DNA of 64,000 bases from Collinsella sp. AM34-10 (GCF_003469185.1 NZ_QSIL01000004.1:1-64000); one strand, 5' to 3'. Counted from the first letter of the stretch, positions 1-12,026 are shown. Notes: generated from the letters alone by a model not told the origin. Numbers and translations: made by a program.

Positions 1-12
1 CTCTCTTCATGA

Positions 13-44
13 GCCCCGCAGTCCGCTCCGACTGCGGGGCTTTT
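13..44 (+). terminator. Intrinsic terminator of a gene left of the window
   Basis: Perfect 11-bp stem (13-23 with 30-40) closed by a 6-base loop and followed by TTTT. It presumably ends a plus-strand gene lying outside the window. Confidence 0.8.
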
Positions 45-50
45 GCTATT

Positions 51-379
51 CACCTAGTCATTGGGGACAAACCCGGCACTTGGGGACGGTCCTTTCCTGC
101 CGGCAGCTTGGGACAGTCCTTAATAGTCATTGGGGACGTTCTTAAACGACTAGTCAAACAAGAACGTCCCCAACGACTACTCATTTAAGTCTGTCCCCAA
201 TGACTGCCCAATGGCTGGGAAGGCGCATCCCACACCGACGCATTGCCTTCGGGCCCTCTCCCCAGGCTCTCCATAGCTCAGCTGGACTCCCCGCAACCTG
301 TTCCGAGTTGGCGGAACGAGCGCGACGTGGAGTGTCATTCTTTACCGCGTTAGACTAGACGCAGGGAAAGGAGGAGGAC
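51..379. repeat. Gene-free leader with TTGGGGAC palindromic repeat
   Basis: This stretch carries no gene. Bases 55-206 form a nested palindrome: AGTCATTGGGGACA near 55 is mirrored near 191, and AGTCATTGGGGACGTTCT near 127 is mirrored near 160. The part from about 68 to 124 (ACCCGGCACTTGGGGAC onwards) recurs almost identically at 5968-6022, and the right end recurs at 6243-6269. One copy of a GGAAGGCGCATCCC-like motif lies near 216-232. The remainder is the upstream region of the regulator at 380; I see no clear promoter. Confidence 0.7.
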
Positions 380-2275
380 ATGGATGCTCGCGTCAAGCAG
401 CTTGTAAATATGATCGAGGACGCTCAGCCTGTCGCTGTCGCGGTACTTGCCAAGCGTCTCGAGGTAAGCGAGCGCGCCGTGAGAAACTATATCCATCGCG
501 CAAACGACAGCCTTGCAGGGGTTGCACGCATCGTTGGCAGCAAGGGGCAGTATCGTATCGATGTTGCACGTGCAGATGAGCTTGCTCGCTTGCTAGACGG
601 TGCGGCTCTGGCCCATCCGGGCATTCCTGATACGCGCGATGGCCGTGTGTCCTTCCTTCTTAACGACCTCCTCATGCGGTCCCAGTGGGTGACGATTGAG
701 GAGTATGCGGATTTACTCTACGTTTCGGCGCGAACTCTGTCCAATGACATGCGTCTGGTAGAGCAGAAACTCGCCCAATTTGACTTAACGCTCGAAAAGC
801 GCCCACGCTATGGAATCCGCGTTGCGGGCGGGGAGTCACAACGGCGCCTGTGCCTGGCCTCGCTGGTGAGGCCCGTGTTGCCCGACACCGACGATGCAAA
901 GCTCGCCGAGCGCCTGCGGGCCATCGCCGCATGTGTGGACGATGCCCTGACGGCCTCGCCCGTCACGGTGAGCTCGCTGGCATCCCGCAATCTCATCATG
1001 CATCTTTACATTGCTCTTGGCCGCATCGAGCAGGGCTGCTATGTCCCAGCTGCAGAATCGGACGTTCAAAAACTGGAGGGAACGCGCGAATACGCCGCGG
1101 CTTTCCAGATTGCCGCAAACATCAAGGATGCCCTGGGCGTGAGCATGCCCCGAGAAGAGGTTGCCTTTATCGCAATCCATTTGCTCGGCAGGGGCACGGG
1201 CGTGCCCGAGAAGGGCTCTGTCGTTATCTCGGACGAGATGTGGGAGATTGCTTCCGAGATGGTACGTGCGGTCAACGATGAGTTTAGGTTTGACTTTAGC
1301 GGCGATCTTGAACTTCGCATGAACCTTGCTCGGCATATCGGCCCTCTGGGCTATCGCCTTGAATATCACATGCATATGGATAACCCCATGCTGCCCGATA
1401 TCAAGACGAGGTTTCCGTTGGCCTATTCGATGGCAGCTGGCACCTCGCAGGTACTCGAGCGTCATTTTGGCAGCCAGCCCTCTGATGAAGAGCTCGGCTA
1501 CATCGCCATGGCATTTGCCCTGGCCCTCGAGCAGCAAGCCGACCAGCCGCGTCGCAAGCGCATCCTGATCGTGTGCGCCTCGGGAGCGGGAAGCGCCCGT
1601 ATGCTCGAGCACCAGTACCGCAAGCAGTTTGGCATGTATATCGATTCGATTGAGACATGCGATGTCGCCCGCGTGGGAACGTTCGATTTTTCGCACATCG
1701 ACTACGTGTTCACAACGGTGCCGCTCAACGTCAAGTTGCCCGTGCCCGTCCGCGAGGCCGATTTCTTCTTGGAGACGAGCGATGTCAACGCTATCCGCAA
1801 GGTGCTGAGCGACGACACTGCGCAATCGGACTCCGTAAGCTCTTTCTTTAGCCGTGCCCTGTTCTTCAACCGCGTTGAGGCGTCGTCGAAGCAGGCCGTT
1901 CTCCGATATCTCTCCGAGCGCGCCGTCGAGAGCGGCCGTGTCGATGCCCCGTTTGCCCAAGAGGTCGCCGAGCGCGAGAGCGCGAGTGCCACCTCGTTTG
2001 GCAATGGGGTAGCCATGCCCCATGGGATGCATCCCTTGAGCGCCGAGGCCTTTGTTACCGTGGGCCTGCTCGAACATCCCATTCTTTGGGACGAATACGG
2101 CCATGAGGTCGATATCGTCTTTATGGTGTCGTTTGCCCGGTCGGGCGGCGATGAGGCGCGGATCTTGAGCTCACTGCTCGCCGAGATCTTTATGGACCGC
2201 CAGGGGGTCGAGCGCCTACGCGAGCGCCGGTCCTGGCATGAGCTGATGGCGCTTGTGCAAGCGCATACGGCTTAA
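380..2275 (+). CDS. PRD-domain transcriptional activator with PTS IIB and IIA modules (LicR/BglG type)
   Basis: The protein has 631 residues. It shows an N-terminal helix-turn-helix (about 10-50), a second Mga-like helix-turn-helix (about 95-135), two PTS regulation domains (about 175-280 and 295-390), a IIB-like domain with Cys399 in VCASGAGSA, and a C-terminal IIA domain with His548 in AMPHG. This architecture belongs to PTS-phosphorylated activators of the LicR/MtlR class. Phosphorylation of PRD, Cys and His residues would report sugar transport. The start is set by AGGAGG a few bases upstream. It sits directly before a cellobiose-type PTS on the same strand, so it most likely activates those genes; the inducing sugar is inferred only from that context. 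Confidence 0.92.
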   Translation: MDARVKQLVNMIEDAQPVAVAVLAKRLEVSERAVRNYIHRANDSLAGVARIVGSKGQYRIDVARADELARLLDGAALAHPGIPDTRDGRVSFLLNDLLMRSQWVTIEEYADLLYVSARTLSNDMRLVEQKLAQFDLTLEKRPRYGIRVAGGESQRRLCLASLVRPVLPDTDDAKLAERLRAIAACVDDALTASPVTVSSLASRNLIMHLYIALGRIEQGCYVPAAESDVQKLEGTREYAAAFQIAANIKDALGVSMPREEVAFIAIHLLGRGTGVPEKGSVVISDEMWEIASEMVRAVNDEFRFDFSGDLELRMNLARHIGPLGYRLEYHMHMDNPMLPDIKTRFPLAYSMAAGTSQVLERHFGSQPSDEELGYIAMAFALALEQQADQPRRKRILIVCASGAGSARMLEHQYRKQFGMYIDSIETCDVARVGTFDFSHIDYVFTTVPLNVKLPVPVREADFFLETSDVNAIRKVLSDDTAQSDSVSSFFSRALFFNRVEASSKQAVLRYLSERAVESGRVDAPFAQEVAERESASATSFGNGVAMPHGMHPLSAEAFVTVGLLEHPILWDEYGHEVDIVFMVSFARSGGDEARILSSLLAEIFMDRQGVERLRERRSWHELMALVQAHTA

Positions 2276-2394
2276 GACTTCTTTTGTCGATAACCCTGTC
2301 TGTCTACCTGCAATAAACCTCGAGGATTGCGGGCGGGAGATAGGCGTTTCGAATATTCAAGTACAAACCAAACATCACGGGAGAGGAGACCGTT

Positions 2395-2721
2395 ATGGAC
2401 GATCAGGGAACCGAGATGGTTTCGTTTCAGCTGGTCGCTGCAGCGGGAGAGGCACGCAGCCTTGCCTTCGAAGCCCTTGAAAAGGCAAAAGCGGGGGATT
2501 TTGACGCCGCCGCCAAACTCATGAAGCAGTCAAAGGATGCGGGAATCAAGGCTCACCACATTCAAACGCAGCTGCTTTCGACTGAGGCAGCGGGCGAGCA
2601 TCTGTCGGTGGATGTGTTGCTGGTCCATGCTCAGGACCACCTCATGTGCTCCATGCTTGCTCAGGAGCTCGTGCAGGAGCTGATCTGCCTGTATGAGTGC
2701 ACTGCAACCAAGAACGCCTAG
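2395..2721 (+). CDS. celC: PTS lactose/cellobiose-family IIA component
   Basis: This cytosolic phosphocarrier of 108 residues passes phosphate from HPr to IIB. It is an all-helical IIA of the lactose/chitobiose family. The phosphorylated histidine is probably His78 in LLVHAQDHLM, and the length is normal for the family. The start follows a GAGAGGAG ribosome site. It is the first gene of a IIA-IIB-IIC-hydrolase cluster. The first residues (to about 8) extend slightly beyond the conserved core. Confidence 0.93.
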   Translation: MDDQGTEMVSFQLVAAAGEARSLAFEALEKAKAGDFDAAAKLMKQSKDAGIKAHHIQTQLLSTEAAGEHLSVDVLLVHAQDHLMCSMLAQELVQELICLYECTATKNA

Positions 2722-2767
2722 CGGCGTGCGGTGACTATCCAACCAATCAATGCGAAGGGAATCCCTT

Positions 2768-3061
2768 ATGAAGATCCTTCTTGTTTGCGCAGCTGGTCTG
2801 TCTACAAGCATTCTGATGAAGAAACTCGAGAAATATGCGGAGCAAAACGGCATCGAGCTCGATATCGATGCGGTGGGTATCGGCGAGTATCAGGAGACGT
2901 GCGCCAATTATGACGTGCTGCTCTTGGGGCCGCAGGTGTCCTACCAGCTCAACACCGTCAAGCAGGGGAGCGGTAAGCCGACCGCGGTCATCCCCGCACA
3001 GGACTACGGCATGGGCAACGCCGCCAACGTGCTGGCACTCGCCCAGTCGCTGTTGGGTTAG
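2768..3061 (+). CDS. celA: PTS cellobiose-family IIB component
   Basis: A 97-residue IIB protein. The phosphorylated cysteine is Cys7 in LLVCAAGLST, the usual P-loop-like motif near the N terminus. I chose the ATG at 2768 because GAAGGGA precedes it and because it puts the first beta strand at the very start, as in the family. An upstream in-frame ATG at 2750 would add six unconserved residues. It receives phosphate from the IIA encoded just upstream and passes it to the sugar in the IIC encoded 9 bases downstream. Confidence 0.93.
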   Translation: MKILLVCAAGLSTSILMKKLEKYAEQNGIELDIDAVGIGEYQETCANYDVLLLGPQVSYQLNTVKQGSGKPTAVIPAQDYGMGNAANVLALAQSLLG

Positions 3062-3070
3062 GAGGCGACC

Positions 3071-5876
<2,806 letters not shown>

Positions 5877-5892
5877 CTCTTGCAGGTCTGTT

Positions 5893-5926
5893 GCCCCCGC
5901 GGTCCGCTTCGGCCGCGGGGGCTTTT
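5893..5926 (+). terminator. Terminator of the cellobiose PTS operon
   Basis: Perfect 10-bp GC stem (5893-5902 with 5913-5922) followed by TTTT, 17 bases after the glycosidase stop. Confidence 0.85.
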
Positions 5927-5967
5927 GTTATTGAGGCGGCTGTTCATGAGGAGCATTGCAGGCTGCG

Positions 5968-6269
5968 GAAACCCGGCACTTGGGGACGTTCCTTTCCTGC
6001 CGGCAGCTTGGGACAGTCCTTAAAGGCCGCATCGATCAACTGCGGAAAGCACATTCCAGAATGAGCGTCCAACATGGGGTGCGGTTTCCCTTGAGGCCCT
6101 CAATCGGAAAATGCATCCCGGATTATTGTCGAAAAGCGGTCCCTAGTTTCCCAAACGGGCCGCTAACGGAAAGCGCACCCCGCTATTGGGCCCCAAAGCA
6201 GGATGCGCTTTCCGTGCCGGCAGTTCCGGGCATCCAGAGACCACTCATTTAAGTCTGTCCCCAGTGACT
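5968..6269. repeat. Split TTGGGGAC repeat enclosing a cluster of GGAAAGCGCATCCC-like motifs
   Basis: No gene is supported here. Bases 5968-6022 repeat the sequence at about 68-124, and 6243-6269 repeat the ACTCATTTAAGTCTGTCCCC block at about 179. Between these halves sit at least five degenerate, alternately oriented copies of a 14-base motif: near 6046 (GGAAAGCACATTCC), 6076 (inverse), 6105 (GGAAAATGCATCCC), 6168 (GGAAAGCGCACCCC) and 6202 (GGATGCGCTTTCC). An open frame across the region is a by-product of composition: it has no ribosome site and no recognisable protein sequence. Confidence 0.65.
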
Positions 6270-7302
6270 AGTAGTAGGCCCACATGGCTTCGACTTCGTT
6301 GAGGACCTCTACGACGCCCCAGCGGCGGGCGCTGCGGCTGGCCGAGTTGGGATCGAAGACTTCAATCTGGTCGGCGTCGTCAATACCGTAAAGCACAATG
6401 TAGTGGCCCACGTTGGTAAAGATGCCCGGCCGAACGGCGGCGATGACGGGCGCTCCCGAACGCAGCGCCTGAGTCATCGAGTCACGATCGTTATGGAGTT
6501 CCGTTCCGTTAAGTCCCAACTGCCACGCGCCGCTCGTCATAAAAGACCATTCGGTTGCACCGGTGGGGGCGTAATTGCCCGCCTCGGAAAGCGCGCACAT
6601 ATCGACGGGGGTCATATCGGTGCGTCCCGTCTTAAAGATATAGACCATGGTGAGGCACGTAGGCCCGCAGGCATTTTGGCGGATGGTGCCGCCGGCGTAA
6701 GGCAACTCCGACCACGCGGGGTCGATCTGATAGATATGGGGCATCGTGCCGGCTTGCCATTGCGAGCGCGGGGTCGAAAAGGCGAAAGAATAACCGGGCG
6801 CGACGGGGGCCTTGAGCAGCTTGTCCTCGGCGGTGGGCTCGAGACCGGCCGAGCCGTGGGACATACAGGAGCTCATAAGCACAAAGACCAGACAGGTGAG
6901 GATAGAGCACAGTGCGAGGCGAAGCCGACGAGCCGGCAGGGCGGGGGCATTCACGTACGATGTCGAGCGGTAGGGCTTGCCGTCGCGTCCGCCTTGGGGA
7001 TGCGAAAAGAAGCGGTTGATATGGATGCCGGGCTGACGTGCGCCGTTGCGGCGCAGTTGCGGAACCTCGGCCTGACGCTGTCGAGTGCGCGCACCCAAGC
7101 GGCTATCTTGCTGCGCGCTTGTGCCCGTGCTCGGACGGCCACTCTGCCGTGTTCTGCTTGTCTGCTGCCGAGACGAAGGTCTGGGTTGCTCTTGAGGGCG
7201 TTGCGGATTGCTGCTCGGGGCCCTTCTGGGCGTCGGCGTGGTACGGCCAGCAAGGCGAACACTTTGTCGCCGTTGATCACCGTCGTTGTATCCGTATGCC
7301 AT
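6268..7302 (-). CDS. Membrane-anchored C39-like cysteine peptidase domain protein
   Basis: The protein has 344 residues. Residues 1-120 are a basic, Gln/Ser/Arg/Pro-rich cytoplasmic segment. One hydrophobic segment follows (about 128-148), ending in MSSCMSHG. The rest is an exported C39_2-type domain. The probable catalytic set is Cys in QNACGPTCL, His in NVGHYIVLYG and Asp/Asn in VFDPNS. The gene starts after AAGGCGG on the minus strand. Family members cleave peptides or act as surface-associated hydrolases; the substrate is unknown. It stands alone, convergent with the PTS operon. MSSC could be read as a lipobox, but the long preceding cytoplasmic segment argues for a plain membrane anchor. 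Confidence 0.8.
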   Translation of the reverse strand: MAYGYNDGDQRRQSVRLAGRTTPTPRRAPSSNPQRPQEQPRPSSRQQTSRTRQSGRPSTGTSAQQDSRLGARTRQRQAEVPQLRRNGARQPGIHINRFFSHPQGGRDGKPYRSTSYVNAPALPARRLRLALCSILTCLVFVLMSSCMSHGSAGLEPTAEDKLLKAPVAPGYSFAFSTPRSQWQAGTMPHIYQIDPAWSELPYAGGTIRQNACGPTCLTMVYIFKTGRTDMTPVDMCALSEAGNYAPTGATEWSFMTSGAWQLGLNGTELHNDRDSMTQALRSGAPVIAAVRPGIFTNVGHYIVLYGIDDADQIEVFDPNSASRSARRWGVVEVLNEVEAMWAYY

Positions 7303-7661
7303 TCGTACCGCCTTGTCTCATGTATAACCTGTCTATCCTACAAAAAAGATGTGCAACAAAGGGGTCTGCGCGTCAAAAGCTCGGTAAACGGTACGAAAGG
7401 CGCAAAACACACGGCCTCAAAAACATCTCTATATGCGTCCGATGAGCGTACGCCCGTCGGGCGGGCGGCAACAATGGGCTGCAAACTGTGCCGTTCGTCC
7501 CAAAAATGGCGCCGCTCGTTTTGCAGTTCTGCCATCGGTCGAGCTACAAGCGGAGCTGCTGTGCCAAGGCCGTATCTTAAAGCCACGGAATAAAAGCGCG
7601 CGGCAAAACGGACCGCGCAAGGGGTGACGCCAAGGGCGTCAAAAAGGAAAGGAGGGGAACA
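7303..7661. other. Intergenic region upstream of the permease
   Basis: A 359-base region between the divergent C39-like gene and the permease. I see no gene, RNA or repeat in it. It must hold promoters for both flanking genes, but none stands out. AAAGGAGGGG at its right end is the ribosome site of the permease. Confidence 0.4.
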
Positions 7662-9113
7662 ATGGCGGACAAGAACGCAGAAGTTGCAGTCGAGGATAAC
7701 GGCGGCATGAAGAAAACGCTTTCGCTCTGGAACTTCTTCACCATCGGTTTCGGTGCCATCATCGGTACCGGTTGGGTTCTGCAGGTCGGCGACTGGATGG
7801 TCGTGGGCGGCGGTCCCGTTCCCGCTATGATCGCATTCCTCTTGGGTGCAATCTTCCTCGTGCCCGTCGGAGCTGTTTTCGGTGAGCTCACGGCTGCTAT
7901 CCCCATCTCGGGTGGCATTGTCGAGTATGTCGATCGTAGCTTTGGCCGTACGCTGAGCTACATCACCGGTTGGCTCCTGGCCCTGGGCAACGGCATCCTG
8001 TGCCCGTGGGAGGCCATCGCCATTTCGACCCTCGTGTCCGAGATGTTCGGCAGCCTGCCCGGCCTTGAGTGGCTGCGCGCCGTCAAGCTCTACACCATCC
8101 TGGGCGCCGATGTTTACCTGTTCCCGACGCTGATTGCGCTCGGCTTTGCAGTCTACGTCATCTTCCTCAACTTCCGCGGTGCCAGCTCGGCCGCCAAGCT
8201 CCAGGCCTTCCTGACCAAGGCCCTGCTCTGCGGCATGCTGCTCGCCATGGGCGTCTCGCTGTTCACCGGCTCGCCGGACAATGCCATGCCTGTGTTCTCC
8301 CAGGTTGCCGGCGCTGGCGGCGGCAAGGCCGCTACCGAGAGCACCAGCCTGTTCGCCGGCATCGTGTCGGTCCTGGTTCTGACTCCGTTCTTCTACGCCG
8401 GTTTCGACACCATTCCTCAGCAGGCTGAGGAAGCAGCCGAGGGCCTCAACTGGAACAAGTTCGGCAAGATCATCTCCCTGGCCCTGCTGGCCGCCGGCGG
8501 CTTCTACATGGTCTGCATCTACTCGTTCGGCACCATCCTCGACTGGCATGAGTTTGTTAAGAGCCCGGTTCCCGCGCTTGCCTGCCTCAAGGGTATCAAC
8601 ATGCTCCTGTACCTGGCCATGCTCGTCATCGCCACGCTTGGACCCATGGGCCCGATGAACTCCTTCTACGGCGCCACGAGCCGCATCATGCTCGCCATGG
8701 GCCGCAAGGGCCAACTGCCCGAGAAGTTCGCCGAGGTCGACCCCAAGTCCGGCGCTCCCAAGCTCGCCTGCGTCGTTCTGGGCGTTATCACCGTCATCGG
8801 TCCGTTCCTGGGCAAGAACATGCTCATCCCTCTGACCAACGTGTCGGCTCTCGCCTTCATCTTCTCCTGCGGTATGGTCGCCCTCGCCTGCCTGCGCATG
8901 CGCTTCACCGAGCCCGACCTGCCTCGTCCCTACGAGGTGCCCGGCGGCAAGTTTGGCATCGGCCTCGCTATCGCTGCCTGCGCCATCATCATCGGCCTGC
9001 TCGTGATTCCGTTCTCTCCCGCCTCTCTCAACATGGTGGAGTGGAGCATCGTGATCGGCTGGTTGGCTATTGGCCTGGCCCTCATGGCTTTCACCAATTC
9101 TCGCAAAAAGTAA
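7662..9113 (+). CDS. APC-family amino acid permease
   Basis: A 483-residue membrane transporter with about twelve hydrophobic segments. The N-terminal FTIGFGAIIGTGWVLQVGDW block is the helix-breaking substrate-binding signature of the amino acid-polyamine-organocation superfamily. A strong AAAGGAGGGG ribosome site precedes the start. The amidohydrolase 132 bases downstream is on the same strand and uses a similarly biased codon set, so the pair probably imports and hydrolyses one substrate, perhaps an amino acid derivative or dipeptide. Substrate identity is not visible. Confidence 0.9.
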   Translation: MADKNAEVAVEDNGGMKKTLSLWNFFTIGFGAIIGTGWVLQVGDWMVVGGGPVPAMIAFLLGAIFLVPVGAVFGELTAAIPISGGIVEYVDRSFGRTLSYITGWLLALGNGILCPWEAIAISTLVSEMFGSLPGLEWLRAVKLYTILGADVYLFPTLIALGFAVYVIFLNFRGASSAAKLQAFLTKALLCGMLLAMGVSLFTGSPDNAMPVFSQVAGAGGGKAATESTSLFAGIVSVLVLTPFFYAGFDTIPQQAEEAAEGLNWNKFGKIISLALLAAGGFYMVCIYSFGTILDWHEFVKSPVPALACLKGINMLLYLAMLVIATLGPMGPMNSFYGATSRIMLAMGRKGQLPEKFAEVDPKSGAPKLACVVLGVITVIGPFLGKNMLIPLTNVSALAFIFSCGMVALACLRMRFTEPDLPRPYEVPGGKFGIGLAIAACAIIIGLLVIPFSPASLNMVEWSIVIGWLAIGLALMAFTNSRKK

Positions 9114-9120
9114 CGCCTAG

Positions 9121-9169
9121 CCGGGGCGGATCGGGTGCGCGGTGCCCTCTCTCCCGCGCACCGAACCCG
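9121..9169 (+). other. Intercistronic hairpin between permease and amidohydrolase
   Basis: GGTGCGCGG at 9134 pairs with CCGCGCACC at 9154, extended by CCGGG/CCCGG. No T-run follows, so it looks like an mRNA-stabilising or attenuating hairpin rather than a full terminator. Confidence 0.45.
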
Positions 9170-9245
9170 GCATCACTTGGGTAGCTTTGTGAGGCCGCGA
9201 CCCAACACGGCCTCGCCCACATATATGGATCCATAAGGAGGAACC

Positions 9246-10523
9246 ATGTCCACTAAGTATGCAATCGTTGGCGGTAAGCTCATCGACGGTACCGGCGCCG
9301 AGCCGGTCGAGAACTCCCTCGTTCTCGTCGACGACAACGGCAAGATCGAGTACGCCGGTGTTATGCAGGACCTTCCCGAGGGCGTTGAGGTCATCGACGC
9401 CGCCGGCAAGACCGTCCTTCCCGGCCTGATCGACACCCACCTGCACTTCTCGGGCAACCTAACCGACGATGACACCGATTGGGTCATGCAACCGCTCCTC
9501 GAGAAGCAGGCCGTCGCCGTCAAGCAGGCCTACGACTGCCTCACCCACGGCCTCACCACCGTCTGCGAGATCGGCCGCTTTGGTATCCAGATTCGCGACT
9601 GCATCGACAAGGGCGTCTTTAAGGGCCCGCGCGTTCTGGCCACCGGTCTGGGCTTCTGCCGTGTTGCCGGTCACGGTGACTCCCACCACTGCACCCAGGA
9701 GCTCAACAAGGAATCCCACCCCTGGGGCGACCAGGTCGATGGCCCTTGGGATCTGCGCAAGGCCGTTCGTCGTCGCCTGCGCGAGAACCCCGATGCCATC
9801 AAGATCTGGGCTACCGGTGGCGGCATCTGGCGCTGGGACTCCGGTCGCGACCAGCACTATTGTTCCGAGGAGATCCAGGCCGTGGTCGAAGAGGCAAAGA
9901 TGGTCGGTATCCCCGTGTGGAGCCACTGCTACAACAACCACGCCGCTGCCTACGATTCCGTCCGCTTTGGCTGCGAGCAGCTGATTCACGGCTTCGATAT
10001 CGATGAGCGCACCATGGACCTCATGGCCGAGCAGGGCACCTTCTTCACCCCGACGATCGCCTTCCTGCCCACCTGGTACGCCACCTATCCGCCCGTCTAC
10101 GTCCCCGAGCTGCACGACAAGTACGAGGGCACCCTGGTCGAGAAGGAGCTGCAGCGCAACTACGACTGCCTGCGCGAGGCCAAGAAGCGCGGCGTCGTCA
10201 TGACGATCGGCTCCGACTCCTTCTCCTTCGTAACCCCGTATGGCACCTGCTCCATCGAGGAGATGTACGAGTTCGTCGACAAGATCGGCTTCACCCCGGT
10301 CGAGACCATCACCTGCGCTACCCTCAACGGTGCCAAGATGTGCCACATCGAGGACGAGACCGGTTCCATCGAGGCCGGCAAGTGCGCCGACCTGCTGGTC
10401 GTCAACGGTGACGTCGCCGCCGACATCCACGTGCTCAACACCGACAACATGGACGTCATCATGAAGGACGGCTGGATCGTCGAGGCTGGCACCTTTGGCG
10501 AGGCCAACAAATACAGCGCCTAA
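9246..10523 (+). CDS. Metal-dependent amidohydrolase (imidazolonepropionase/prolidase-like group)
   Basis: A 425-residue cytosolic hydrolase of the amidohydrolase superfamily. Metal ligands are visible in order: the HxH pair in LIDTHLHFSG (about 60), His in WSHCYNNHAA, His in LIHGFDID, and Asp in TIGSDSF. A small beta-sandwich is split between the N terminus and the C terminus (SIEAGKCADLLVVNGD), as usual. AAGGAGGAACC gives a strong start. It follows an APC permease and probably acts on the imported compound. Related proteins are annotated as imidazolonepropionase-like or Xaa-Pro dipeptidases, but nothing fixes the substrate. Confidence 0.88.
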   Translation: MSTKYAIVGGKLIDGTGAEPVENSLVLVDDNGKIEYAGVMQDLPEGVEVIDAAGKTVLPGLIDTHLHFSGNLTDDDTDWVMQPLLEKQAVAVKQAYDCLTHGLTTVCEIGRFGIQIRDCIDKGVFKGPRVLATGLGFCRVAGHGDSHHCTQELNKESHPWGDQVDGPWDLRKAVRRRLRENPDAIKIWATGGGIWRWDSGRDQHYCSEEIQAVVEEAKMVGIPVWSHCYNNHAAAYDSVRFGCEQLIHGFDIDERTMDLMAEQGTFFTPTIAFLPTWYATYPPVYVPELHDKYEGTLVEKELQRNYDCLREAKKRGVVMTIGSDSFSFVTPYGTCSIEEMYEFVDKIGFTPVETITCATLNGAKMCHIEDETGSIEAGKCADLLVVNGDVAADIHVLNTDNMDVIMKDGWIVEAGTFGEANKYSA

Positions 10524-10581
10524 ACTACCGTTCATCGACGACTGGATGTAAAACACAGTTTTTGATTGCATAATGCAATGG

Positions 10582-10608
10582 AGAGGGTCGCTTGCGGCCC
10601 TCTTTATT
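10582..10608 (+). terminator. Terminator after the amidohydrolase
   Basis: AGAGGG at 10582 pairs with CCCTCT at 10598, with an inner GC/GC pair and a TTTATT tail. A short ATTGCATAATGCAAT palindrome lies just upstream at about 10565-10579. Confidence 0.7.
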
Positions 10609-10640
10609 GCTATGGGTGCGATAGATAAAAGGGGATGACG

Positions 10641-12026
10641 GTGGATTTAAACAGGCTGATTCTGGGCAAGAGCTACAACTCTACCAAGGTCTTTCGTACG
10701 GCCCAGCATGTGGTCCAGGCCATCCTGCTCGGTGTTGTCGTTCCGGCGCTTATCCTGCTGCTTATCTGGGATTTAACCGATAATCCCAATCCCGTTCCGG
10801 GCGTCGTGGTCATTGCCGGCATGGTCATGCTGTGCTTCTTCTTCTCGTATGTCTTTGTGGTCCCCGACGACCTCACATCGAGCGCAACCGACCGTACGCT
10901 TGCCATCGCATCAAAAATATTCGCCTACACGTCGCGCGGCCTTACGCCCGAAGCGGCCCTGGGCGCCTCTAAAATCATCCTGTCCGAGACCATCGCCTCT
11001 GCCATCTGCTTTACCGATGGCAAGCAGGTGTTGGCAAGCTGGGGCGAGGACTCGGCAAAGTGCCCTGCCGGCACCCCGGTCGTGCTCAAGACCACGCTCA
11101 ACGTGATCGAGTCCGGCGAACAGAGTGTGTTTTCGCGCGACGCCTCCAATGAGACGGGCGGCTATTTTCCCCGCCTGCGCGCCGGCATTGTCGCGCCGCT
11201 TACCGTGCGCGGGCATTGCGTGGGCACACTCGAGCTGTATTACCCCCGCCTGAGCAGCATCGATATGCGTCAGACGGCCCTTGCCTCGGGTTTTGCCGAT
11301 CTCATCTCCACGCAGCTCGCTAGCTTTGAGCTCGAGCGCCAGGACGAGCTCACGGCTCGCGTTGAGCTTCGCGCCCTGCAGTCGCAGGTCGACCCGCATT
11401 TTCTATTCAATACCATTAGCACGATCGTGTCGCTCGTTCGAACCGAGCCCGACAAGGCGCGATCGCTGCTGATCGACTTTTCCAACTACTATCGTCAGAC
11501 GCTTTCTGATTCCGATACGCTCACCACGCTCGAGCACGAGGTGGAACAGGGCACCCGTTATATCAATCTTATGCAGGCCCGGTATGGCGACGGCCGTCTG
11601 CGCGTTTCGGCCGACATCGACTTTGAGGTGCGCGACAGCCTGGTGCCGCCGTTTATCTTGCAGCCGCTGCTCGAAAACTGCATCAAGCATGCGCAGCGCG
11701 AGACCGAGCCGCTTTCTATTCGTGTTAGGGCTTTTGAGACCGATGACGGCTTGGAGATCATCGTCGAAGATGACGGCATCGGTATGAGCGAAGAAGTCTG
11801 CGCGCATCTGTTTGAGCAGCATCGCCGAGAGGAGCCCGAGAGCATTACCGCCGACGGCTCCATCAAGCGAGGTTGCGGCTTGGCGCTCTTCAACGTGCTT
11901 CAGCGCATCCATTTCTTTTACGGAGAAGATTCTGGCATGCGCGTGAAGTCCCAGGAGGGCGTGGGAACGCAGGTCATCGTTGAGTTGAACGGCGAGCCGC
12001 ATGAGCCGGTGCCGCTAACGGTGTAG
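10641..12026 (+). CDS. LytS-type membrane sensor histidine kinase
   Basis: The protein has two N-terminal membrane helices (about 25-47 and 55-80), a GAF-like sensor region (about 95-230), a His_kinase domain with the phosphoacceptor in VDPHFLFNTIS (near residue 253), and an HATPase with PLLENCIKHA and VEDDGIGM. The downstream LytTR regulator is its evident partner. I prefer the GTG at 10641: the AAAAGGGG ribosome site abuts the in-frame ATG at 10635 but lies six bases from the GTG. The initiator choice changes only two residues. The sensed signal is unknown. The LytS class often responds to membrane or pyruvate-like cues. Confidence 0.9.
   Translation: MDLNRLILGKSYNSTKVFRTAQHVVQAILLGVVVPALILLLIWDLTDNPNPVPGVVVIAGMVMLCFFFSYVFVVPDDLTSSATDRTLAIASKIFAYTSRGLTPEAALGASKIILSETIASAICFTDGKQVLASWGEDSAKCPAGTPVVLKTTLNVIESGEQSVFSRDASNETGGYFPRLRAGIVAPLTVRGHCVGTLELYYPRLSSIDMRQTALASGFADLISTQLASFELERQDELTARVELRALQSQVDPHFLFNTISTIVSLVRTEPDKARSLLIDFSNYYRQTLSDSDTLTTLEHEVEQGTRYINLMQARYGDGRLRVSADIDFEVRDSLVPPFILQPLLENCIKHAQRETEPLSIRVRAFETDDGLEIIVEDDGIGMSEEVCAHLFEQHRREEPESITADGSIKRGCGLALFNVLQRIHFFYGEDSGMRVKSQEGVGTQVIVELNGEPHEPVPLTV

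Noticed and set aside
836..2104. Long minus-strand open frame opposite the PRD regulator
   Set aside because: It is a shadow of the plus-strand gene, caused by GC-rich codon bias. The plus-strand product has clear domains, while the shadow has His/Gly-rich sequence without a recognisable fold.
6046..6216. A CRISPR array
   Set aside because: The motifs alternate in orientation, are degenerate and unevenly spaced, and no cas gene is near.
5956..6252. A 98-codon frame in the repeat region after the phospho-glucosidase
   Set aside because: It lies wholly within repeat DNA, has no ribosome site and encodes no recognisable protein.
6403..7593. Plus-strand open frame opposite the C39-like gene
   Set aside because: It lacks a ribosome site and reads through the intergenic region. 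The minus-strand gene has a membrane segment and a catalytic Cys/His/Asp set.
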